A stretch of 64,000 bases of DNA from Chaunax sp. Z400 (taxonomy: Eukaryota; Chordata; Actinopteri; Lophiiformes; Chaunacidae): NCBI GenBank assembly GCA_037577475.1, contig CM075184.1, positions 7,931,094-7,995,093 on the forward strand. Reading direction: 5' to 3'. The first letter of the stretch is position 1. Each line of letters opens with the position of its first letter. Below the pieces are notes generated by a model. It searched no databases, was not told where the DNA came from, and saw nothing but the letters and a program-made list of their open reading frames with translations. Of the stretch, positions 47,501 to 59,500 are shown piece by piece. Both the position numbers and the translations under genes were made by a program.

Positions 47501-50500
47501 ATGTCTGTCTTTGTAATGTGGAACGACATCAATTCATTTTACATCTAAAAATGTAAAATGACGCCCTTGAAGTAATAGCTTCTGGAAAATAAAATTGTTT
47601 AAAATAAAATGTAGGACGTGTTAAGAACCATGGCCTTTGTTGTTGCAGAGGATGCAGCATTACGAAGTCGTCTGACAGAGTGTCTGGAGACCATCCTCAA
47701 TAAAGCCCAGGAGCCGCCCAAGTCCAAGAAGGTCCAGCACTCAAACGCAAAGAATGCTGTTCTGTTTGAAGCCATCTCCCTCATCATCCACCATGACAGG
47801 TTGGTCATATTCACTGTGACGCCATGACAGCTGCTGATCATTCAATTCCTGCAATACCATGGAATTACAGAGATGTGTTCTGGAAAAGGAAAATCTGAAA
47901 ATCCTGATAAATTTCAACGGGAATGGGTAAAGGGAATGGGATCGGTCCACTGTATAGGCTTTTAGCAAGTATTGGTAGATTCCACTATGTTCTATTAGAC
48001 TTCATTTAAACTGCAGTAGACACTGCATTAAAAACAGCAAAAACTAAGCTCTGACTAACGTACGCTTTCTCTTTAAACTTCACCTTGAGGGCACAGAGCA
48101 AACCTGGCTGGCATCAGTTCACCTTCATCTGTTGTGAAGCACTTTTTTAGGATGCTGAAATATATGTTGGCATTTGGACGCTACAGTTTGTTGTTGTATC
48201 TTGTTTCTCAGCGAGCCCACCCTGTTAGTCCGAGCCTGCAACCAGTTAGGCCAGTTCCTGCAGCACAGAGAAACCAACCTCCGTTATTTGGCTTTGGAGA
48301 GCATGTGCACGCTGGCCAGCTCCGAGTTTTCTCATGAGACAGTAAAGACACATATAGAAACTGTGATCAACGCTCTAAAGGTGAGTCCTTCAACAGTTTG
48401 GTGCCTTGTTTATCTTACAGGTGAAAATGAAGTGTACAGCATTCAACACACCTATTAACAAAATTATCATTTTGGTGATGTCAGCCCTTTAATAGCATCC
48501 AAGACAAACCAGATAAATGCTCAGATTGTGGTGGGATGTCTTTAATGTAGCCCTACTTATGCCTTTGTTTTATAAAAGCTTCTGAGAGCCCCTGGTTGGT
48601 GGATGTCAGTCAGTACCACACTGCCTCCTGTTTCTCATTCCATACTGCCTGCCACAATTATACTGTAAAGAGTATGATTAGTGTGGAACAGCATAATAGA
48701 GCATAATATGAAACAATAGATGTTTTTCTATCATCAAACAATAGATATTGTTGCCCAGCTTTATGAGACACCATAGTTCAGTAGCTCATTAAGTGCAGGT
48801 AACAGTAAATATAACACCAGCGTCAATAGATAAAGCAGATTCCATCGCCGTCACTGTGAAATTGTTGTGTAAAATTGATATGTAGAATGAAACCATTACA
48901 GGATGACAATATGTTCTGTTCACTAGTAAGAAATACTGTATATATCAACATGCATATGGTGTTTGATTTGAGATCCAATCTGCTGAGGAGTAAATCTTTT
49001 TAGTAAATCTGTGACCGAGTTTCTTAAATATTTGCTTGTGGAATAATAACTGTATCCATAAGTTTCTATACCTCATTAACAGTAATTAATTCCTCGTCAC
49101 ACTGTGCACTGATTAATCTTGTTCCTTCACCCGTCAGCCAGTCATTGTAGTTACAGTCAGTAAGTCCATTCATTAAACTCATCATCTCATAGCTTCAGGT
49201 TATTAGTAAAAGATGCTCTGAGCGCCTTTGTAAAATAACTCTTAGAGGAAATGCTAAGCAACTTTAGCACCGATTGGTAAGACTCCTAGTGGTAGTTCAA
49301 GATACTGTAGCTTAATGTTAAAACATCTATAGACACAATACTTACGCATAGAAGTACATAGTTTAACATCACTGTCATTTGTAACCGAAATAATCATCAG
49401 AGGAAGATTTCGAGATCAGAGGCAGAGTCCTGTTCTTTGAGCAGACATTCCTGTGCTCTGACAGAACTTAATACATTCCTTCAGTTCCTCCAATCGTCCT
49501 TAAAGATTGCAAATTAGCAGGTTTCATAGAGGGCACAGTTATGTGGCACAGCTGTTGTTCCATATGTTCTGCCGCACTTCTTCCTTCCCTTCCATTTTTC
49601 TGACCCAAACTATCCTAGTTGTAGCTGGGAACTCTCCGGGGCATTCCCCCAAACCTTCTGGTGTTCTAACGGTGTTTGTATAACAGGCTACAATGGAATT
49701 AAGTAGCCGATGCGGTTGATAAGATCTGACAGACTTTATTCATTTCATATTTTCATTTTGTTTGTTTTCTAAACAGACAGAGCGTGATGTGAGTGTTCGC
49801 CAGCGGGCTGTTGATCTGCTCTATGCCATGTGTGATCGCAGCAACGCCAAGCAGATTGTGGCAGAGATGCTAAGCTACCTGGAGACCGCTGATTACTCGA
49901 TCAGAGAGGAGATAGTGGGTACAGGCCTTCAGACCATGTAGTTCCTCTGTGTGCTGCCCTCACCCTCAGCCAGTCACTTCTCTTCCTCAGGTTCTGAAGG
50001 TGGCTATCCTGGCAGAAAAATATGCTGTGGACTACACCTGGTACGTGGATACCATCCTCAACCTAATCCGCATCGCCGGCGACCATGTCAGTGAGGAGGT
50101 GTGGTATCGTGTCATCCAGATTGTCATAAACAGAGATGATGTCCAAGGCTATGCTGCCAAGACCGTCTTTGAGGTGGGTATGAAGATTTATGCCATCACA
50201 GATCAGTGAGGTTTTCATGTGGGCATCAAGAGGACTAAATGTGAGATGCTTGGGAATTGGTTACAATTAGGGTTGGGCTTCGAGAACCAGTTCCAAATTG
50301 GAACCGGTTCTAAAGCTCCAATTCCATCTGAATTTTTTCTTTTTTTCAGTTCTGCTTATCGGTTCCTAAATCCACCTCACTCACGCTCACGTTCAGTTTC
50401 CGTTTCCGTGCTGGTGACATGCAGCGTCCGTAGTTTCCGCCTCACAGGTTGGATGTGTACGTTGAGTCAGGCTCCGTCATGGACCACAGCAAACAGCGCT

Positions 50501-53500
50501 CAAAAGTGTGGCTTTATTTTGCCCTGAATAATGCCGAGTCGGCACAGTGCAACACCTGTGCCAAACTTATTTCGTGCAAGTTTCCTTTGTTTCTTTCTTT
50601 TGTCTGCTTCATTTATTTTTATTTATAAGTTGAATCTTTAATAATAAAGCTTTATAAGAGAGCCATCCTTTCACCTAGCCTTAGCAGGTTAACTGACCAA
50701 AACATTAGTGTCCGTCACACTAAGGTGACCTCTTACTAAGGAGTTACATTTGTTCCTTATTGGATTTTGATGGGCATGTTGCAAGGAAGAACCCATTAAA
50801 TGTTACTATTCAAGCATCATATCATGTTTCATGAATGTTTTAATTCACTGTTACTATGATGCAGCTTGTATACGTGCACCAAAAGTGTTTTCAATAAATG
50901 TCATGGATCATTTATACCCTAATTTTACTTCCATCATGGAAAATATGTTTTCTTCCATTTGGCTGATATTTCATTATAGACCCAATACACAGTGGCTATA
51001 GTGAGCCAGTTCTGATATGGATAGCTTTATTAGGGTTTTGAGTGGAATTTGCATAAGGATTTAATTCAATTGAAAAGGAATGGCGAACTTTGGTGGATAT
51101 GAAATGAACTTTAAGTATATGAGATTTTGGTCATATCACACAGCCCTACATGAACCACACAATGAACAAGTGAGTCATTACAATAGAATATTATAGAGGC
51201 CATAGAAGTAAAGTTGTGATCTATGCCTTTCTTAATACACACTTATTCAGCTATCAAACAAATTGCTTTACAAATATTAGCCTCCTGCCAGTATGCATTG
51301 TGTAACTGAATAATGAATACAAATATTAATTTAAAATGTATTGATTCAGAACCTGTATTGCCAGATATTGAATAAATGTGGTGGAGCTTGCAGCCAGCAG
51401 CGTTAATGATCCCACACAGCCTCAACTTATAAAACAGCAACACTGGTTCAAAAAAGAGAAAGATTGATTGAAATTGATTGATGCTGATTTGAATAAAGTG
51501 TTACCAAAGGCGAACAAAACCAAAAACAGGTCCCAAAGAATTCCTCAAGGAGTCGACACAGTGAGAAACCAGGAAGTGATTGTATGCTTGTTGCTGCACT
51601 TGTGTGAGGTCCACTTAATCAGTGTTAGCTGGGTTTTAACTGCCTATTCCAGTCAAAGTGTAGAGCAGTGTGTGTTGTTCCTAACCCTATGATGTCATGC
51701 TTTGTGAACATTTCATAGGCACTACAGGCTCCTGCCTGCCATGAGAACCTGGTTAAGGTCGGGGGTTACATCCTGGGAGAGTTTGGTAACCTTATTGCTG
51801 GGGACTCACGCTCCAGGTACAAACAGCATTCGCTTTCCAGAAAACTGTACAATGTTAGTTAGATTTAGATTCTCACAAATGTCTCAGCAATGTCTCCTCC
51901 AGACAATGTATCTCCCTTTCTCTCAGATATTACTGTCAAAATAGAGAGAGATTTGAATTAAACCAGTGTCTGCTGGCTGGTTATGACCATGCTTAAGTGT
52001 CGTTCAGCTGAATGTGGCACTATTACATACCGTAGGGAATAAGCAGAAGAATGTGAAAGCCAGTATTGGCGTTGTTTCCTCTGGAGCTGACCTCACTGCC
52101 TACTGTTTCCTGTTGTCTTCTCCTGCAGCCCTCTGGTCCAGTTTGACCTTCTACACTCAAAGTTCCACCTGTGCTCTGTGCCAACACGTGCGCTGTTGCT
52201 GTCAGCCTACATCAAGTTCATTAACTTGTTCCCAGAGGTGAAAACCATAATCCAAGACGTCCTGCGCTCAGACAGCCAGCTGCGCAACGCTGACGTGGAA
52301 CTTCAGCAGAGGGCCGTTGAGTACCTGAGGCTCAGCTGCATCGCCAGCACTGACATACTGGTTAGTGAATCATGCAGGAACAGTCCACCAGTCTCACGCT
52401 CAAGCTTTCAAAACTGTGAAGACACAGATTAGGTAGATTGAAAACACCAAGGCTGGCCTGTTACATCTGGTGAATGGTTTTAGTTTTGGTTCCTTTACTT
52501 GAGTCCATTGTCTGTTCTGGGTCATTCCGACTGGGTCACCTTTGTAAACCATAATTCAATGTTGAGACAATTACTTTTTCTGTCAGGCTGTCTTTTGACA
52601 TAAAAATATTTGTAATGCTTCCCTGTTGCCCCCCAACATTTAGTGTATTATAGCATCTCTCCTGAAATAAAAATGGACCCTTCTATTGTCAGAATTAAAA
52701 TATGACTACATTATGAAACACACACCATCAGGGAGAAACAGCTGAGGTGCTACATCCCACAGCACACAAAGGACCATATATGTAAATGATCAGACATGTT
52801 TAAAGAAGTCAGTAGATGACACATGCTCTGATAAATTCACCTCAGATGACTCAGTCAGCCACACTGAGGTCAGGATGAGGAAAAATCACCAGTCGGACAC
52901 ATTTTACCTCACTGAGTCAGAGTTGGTTCATCTTTACATGCTGGTACTTTCACACACATACAGCTGAGGTTTGCCCTGACTGAACTCCTGGTGGGATGAG
53001 CCAACAGTGTCTGAAACCCCCTCCCCCACACCTCTCCCACAGGGCTGCTCGATTATGGCAAAAATCATAATCATGGTTACCTTGGTCGGTAGTGAGATCA
53101 GGATTATTTAACACCATTATTCATTAGCTTTAGAAACATCATACATTTCTTGAACTTTTTTTTCTCTTGTTTTCAACAGTTGGATAACCTACTTTAATAT
53201 TATTCAAAGACAAATAAAACAAATAAAATGATAAAAAAATAATAATAATACAAGTCTTGTCTTGCAATAGTAATAATGATAATAAATGTATAATCTAAAA
53301 AAATACTGTCACCTCCTTTTTGGACATTTAAGCACTGGTACCATCACTACACAGACAGATGTGCATCAAAATCCAATCAACAGCTAGTTTGACTGGGATT
53401 TTGTAAATGGTTTCCTTCAGTGCAGTGACCTGAACTAAACATGCTTAGAGCTGGGCCTTTAGCCTTTAAGGGAGGGGTGAGAGTGCATCACTGTAAAAGG

Positions 53501-56500
53501 AAGGAGTGTGCTGGAGTTATAACACAAGACAAAACAAGAACATGACTGTGAAATAGAATACGACACAATAATTTTTTGATGTGCATTGTTTTGTCTTCAC
53601 AATTGTTGGAAATCTGAATCTGAATCTGAATCGAAAACAACATTTTCAGAAACTCACAATCCAAAAAACCTCAACCACATTACCCAGTGATTTGATATTT
53701 GTGTTAAGGTGTGAAAGATTTAAACATCTCTTCATGTTCTCTTTTATTCTTCTTACTTCTGTCACTCTGTCTGAACAAATGAATGCTATAAATGTTCTCA
53801 AGAAAGAAATGTGCGTCATTATTTGAACCACTCTTCTATTGACCCTCCTTTTTGATCAAAATGGTTTAAGAAATGGCACAAATCTCAAACAAGTCATGAC
53901 TCTGTGCCATTTCCTCATAACTCACTTAGAGAACAAAACTCTTTTTATCATAGTGGCTACTCTGAGGTGTCATTTGACTTTATTCAATTACTCTAAATCT
54001 GTGAAGTAACTGCATGGTGGTGCATTAGCTGTCTGTATTGCCCAGCCTTAAAGCTTTACACTTGTCCTGTTCTATGCCCCTCCACAGGCCACAGTCTTAG
54101 AAGAGATGCCTCCGTTTCCAGAGAGAGAGTCTTCGATCCTGGCCAAGCTGAAGAAGAAGAAGGGCCCAGGAAACCTGCCCGACATTGACGATGCCCGGCG
54201 GAATGTCAATGGCAACACAGAGTACAGCGAGAACTCTGAAGCAACAAAAAAGGTAACTGCATACAGGGCTCCAGGCTATCTTTTTATACTTACGTTTTTA
54301 AAGTGCACCAGCACAAAATGTAATGCATTTTAAGCGGAACCTGTTTTGTAAGCTCTTACACACATTGGTAATTTATTAACACAATATGTAAATGATTGTA
54401 AACAGGAATAAACGGTAGGGGTATAAAACAATACATAACAATATATATTGTTGGTTAGATTTTAGGCATATGATGGTGTGTTCTTTATACAATGACATTT
54501 TTCTAAGATTAGATTAATAGAAAAAAAAGGACTTGCTAACAGTATTGACAATATCCATCCATCCATTTTCTGTCGCCGCTTATTCTGTACAGGGTCACAG
54601 GGGGTTGGAGCCTATCTCAGCTAACATTGGGCGAGAAGCGGAGGTAGTTCATCACAGGGCCACATAGAAAGACAAACAACCATTCACACTCACATTCACT
54701 CCTACGGTCAATTTAGAGTCACTAATTCACCTATATTGCATGTTTTTGGTGGTGGGAGGAAGCCGGAGAACCCGGAGGGAACCCACACAGACAGAGGGAG
54801 AACATGCACACAGATCCTCAGGTGGATTTGAACCTAGAACCCTCTTGCTGTGAGGCAAGTCTGTTTTAAATTGCACCTTGCAGTTATGCTTTCCATGTGA
54901 AATACCACTACACTGCATTTTGAACTATGATAATCTGGCCATGCGTCGACACTCGTGCCAACACTCAAGCATCTTCCTCTCCTCCCACGGTTCACCACAG
55001 CAAAACGTCAGCAAAGGAAACACTGGAGGTAGATACATTAGGATTGGGGACAGGGGCCGACAGGTGGGACGATAACCTCTGCTGATGATATCAGGTCTGG
55101 ACTGCACCTTTCAGGCCTTTTATTCATTTATATATGTTTTTTTTACCAAACATTTTTTTTCTACACAGGAAAAACTTTACTCCGAAGTGTTGACATTTCT
55201 CTCTAATCTCTAAAACAAACCTGCGTCACACAAACATCTTTATAACAGCCGTGTTCTGTCTATTGTTGTATATTTTTCATTAACTGTCTTTTGGCCTTTA
55301 CCCTCATTTTAATCATTTCCTCGATCTTTACTCTCACTCCTCCTTTCTCCTCCCTGCTCCGTCTTCACCCCTCTATCCTTGGTTTCCTCTCTCTGTTGCT
55401 TTTCTCTCTCCATCAGTCTTCCCCTTCACTGATGGCAGACCTTCTCCCCACCAACAGACCCCGGCCTGCCTCCTGTAGCCCAGTCATGCTCTCTGCTGGG
55501 ACCTTGGTATATTAAGAGTTAGAAACAACACATAGCATAGTGAATATTGTATATTCATGTTTGCTGGTTATTATGATGTGGTTTGATGTTTTAGAAATAT
55601 ATCTGAGTGGCACTCAGTTTATATGTTATTATATGTTTAAGTATTTAGCTCGGAAGCTCATCCTGTTTTTGTTTTTTTGTTTGTTTGTTTGTTTTGTTGC
55701 ATAAACCAACACTGAAGAGGTTTGAGTTTTACAGAAGGATTCTGTGGTCAAGACTTTCTATGGCTGACACTGATCTCTCTAATTGATGTCAGTGTTATTG
55801 TTCATGTTGATCATAAGGAAAAGTGATAAAGTAGCATAACTGATTTTTTACAAAAGGGACTGTATACATGTTTATGTATACGGTATGATGTTCTTCAGTT
55901 AGCAGCGTCTCTCAGAAGTTGACAGCACATCTGCCCAGCAGCATGGGACACGCCCAAACACACACTGGCTCTAGTGTTTTTATAGTTTTTATTTCTGTAC
56001 ATGAAAAGTGACTTAAATGTTCATGATTTAGAAAGCTGGATTAAATAGATTCCTTTGGATTATATATGTGTTCAGTCTGCCACTGTGGCCTCACATTAAT
56101 GAATGTTTATATACAGTACCAGTCAAAAATTTGGACACAGTTTCCCATTCAAGTGGATGGGAAGGTATGTCCAAACTATTGACTGGTACTGTATATATAA
56201 AACTATACAGTCCTCTTCATATTTTGCTGTGCTTTGTGTTTAGATACTGTTTACTAAAGATGCAGTTTCTCTCCCAGGGCTCCACCCACCCCTTCACGGA
56301 CCTGGTCAATGTGAACTCCACCCCTTCAGCAGGAGCCAGTCTGCTTGTTGACGTCTTCTCTGACAGCCCCGTCACCCCTGCATCCACAGATGTGTCAGAG
56401 GAAAATTTTCTCAGGTGGGACCATACTGTGAGCCTTATAGATGACGTAAGCAGAGAAATGGAGGTCCACATTATGTTAAATATCAAATGAGCTCTCCGTT

Positions 56501-59500
56501 AATTTAGTATGACACTTAAAATAAATTGGGTCACATACAAGACACAGATTTTTTTTAATGGTTAAAACCCAAACTCTAGAGGCAGAGCCAGGGTTTCCCT
56601 ACCATCATACAGGCCTGGCCAGCCCCCAGGCCAACGAGACCCCCGCCAGGCCAACAACAGGCCAAAAAAATATTTTTTTATAGGTCACATATCGTCAAAT
56701 ATTCATTCATTCGAAGATATTTGTTTGCGTTTGACCGTTTTGCCTCTGTGCTGTTCAACACAAACTGACCTCATCACATTCAAACAATGGAGGCCTGATT
56801 AACACAGAGATTTATGTTCTTTAGTCATCTCAATATAACAACAACACAAACCTATAGGCTCAATATAACAACAACACAAACCTATAGGCTCAATATAACA
56901 ACAACACAAACCTATAGGCTCAATATAACAACAACACAAACCTATAGGCTTAATATAACAACAACACAAACCTATAGGCTCAGTATAACAACAACACAAA
57001 CCTATAGGCTCAATATAACAACAACACAAACCTATAGGCTCAATATAACAACAACACAAACCTATAGACTCAATATAACAACACAAACCTTAAGGCTCAA
57101 TATAACAACAACACAAACCTATAGGCTCAATATAACAACAACACAAACCTACAGGCTCAATATAACAACAACACAAACCTATAGGCTCAGTATGACAACA
57201 ACACAAACCTATAGGCTCAATATAACAACAACACAAACCTATAGGCTCAATATAACAACAACACAAACCTATAGGCTCAATATTACAACAACACAAACCT
57301 ATAGGCTCAATATAACAACAACACAAACCTACAGGCTCAATATTACAACAACACAAACCTATAGACTCAATATAACAACAACACAAACCTATAGACTCAA
57401 TATAACAACAACACAAACCTATAGGCTCAATATAACAACAACACAAACATATAGGCTCAATATAACAACACAAACCTACAGGCTCAATATAACAACAACA
57501 CAAACCTATAGGCTCAATATAACAACAACACAAACCTACAGGCTCAATATAACAACAACACAAACCTATAGGCTCAGTATAACAACAACACAAACATATA
57601 GACTCAATATAACAACAACACAAACCTATAGACTCAATATAACAACAACACAAACCTATAGACTCAATATAACAACAACACAAACCTATAGGCTCAATAT
57701 AACAACAACACAAACCTATAGGCTCAATATAACAACAACACAAACCTATAGGCTCAATATAACAACAACACAAACCTATAGACTCAATATAACAACAACA
57801 CAAACCTATAGGCTCAATATAACAACACAAACCTATAGGCTCAATATAACAACAACACAAACCTATAGGCTCAATATAACAACAACACAAACCTATAGGC
57901 TCAATATAACAACACAAACCTATAGGCTCAATATAACAACAACACAAACCTATAGGCTCAATATAACAACATAAACCTATAGGCTCAATATAACAACAAC
58001 ACAAACCTACAGGCTCAATATAACAACAACACAAACCTACAGGCTCAATATAACAACACAAACCTACAGGCTCAATATAACAACACAAACCTATAGGCTC
58101 AATATAACAACAACACAAACCTACAGGCTCAATATAACAACACAAACCTATAGGCTCAATATAACAACAACACAAACCTATAGGCTCAATATAACAACAT
58201 AAACCTATAGGCTCAATATAACAACAACACAAACCTACAGGCTCAATATAACAACAACACAAACCTACAGGCTCAATATAACAACACAAACCTACAGGCT
58301 CAATATAACAACACAAACCTACAGGCTCAATATAACAACACAAACCTATAGGCTCAATATAACAACAACACAAACCTACAGGCTCAATATAACAACACAA
58401 ACCTATAGGCTCAATATAACAACAACACAAACCTACAGGCTCAATATAACAACACAAACCTATAGGCTCAATATAACAACAACACAAACCTACAGGCTCA
58501 ATATAACAACACAAACCTATAGGCTCAATATAACAACAACACAAACCTATAGACTCAATATAACAACAACACAAACCTATAGGCTCAATATAACAACACA
58601 AACCTATAGGCTCAATATAACAACAACACAAACCTATAGGCTCAATATAACAACACAAACCTATAGGCTTAATATAACAACAACACAAACCTATAGGCTC
58701 AGTATGACAACAACACAAACCTATAGGCTCAATATAACAACAACACAAACCTATAGGCTCAATATAACAACAACACAAACCTACAGGCTCAATATAACAA
58801 CAACACAAACCTATAGGCTCAGTATGACAACAACACAAACCTATAGGCTCAATATAACAACAACACAAACCTATAGGCTCAGTATGACAACAACACAAAC
58901 CTATAGGCTCAATATAACAACAACACAAACTTATAGGCTCAATATAACAACAACACAAACCTATAGGCTCAATATAACAACAACACAAACCTATAGGCTC
59001 AGTATGACAACAACACAAACCTATAGGCTCAATATAACAACAACACAGACCTATAGGCTCAATATAACAACAACACAAACCTATAGGCTCAATATAACAA
59101 CAACACAAACCTATAGGCTCAATATAACAACAACACAAACCTATAGGCTCAATATAACAACAACACAAGCCTATAGGCTCAATATAACAACAACACAAAC
59201 CTATAGGCTCAATATTACAACAACACAAACCTATAGGCTCAATATAACAACAACACAAACCTATAGGCTCAATATTACAATGACACAAACCTATAGGCTC
59301 AATATAACAACAACACAAACCTATAGGCTCAATATTACAACAACACAAACCTATAGGCTCAATATTACAACAACACAAACCTATAGGCTCAGTATAACAA
59401 CAACACAAACCTATAGGCTCAATATAACAACAACACAAACCTATAGGCTCAATATAACAACAACACAAACCTATAGGCTCAGTATGACAACAACACAAAC

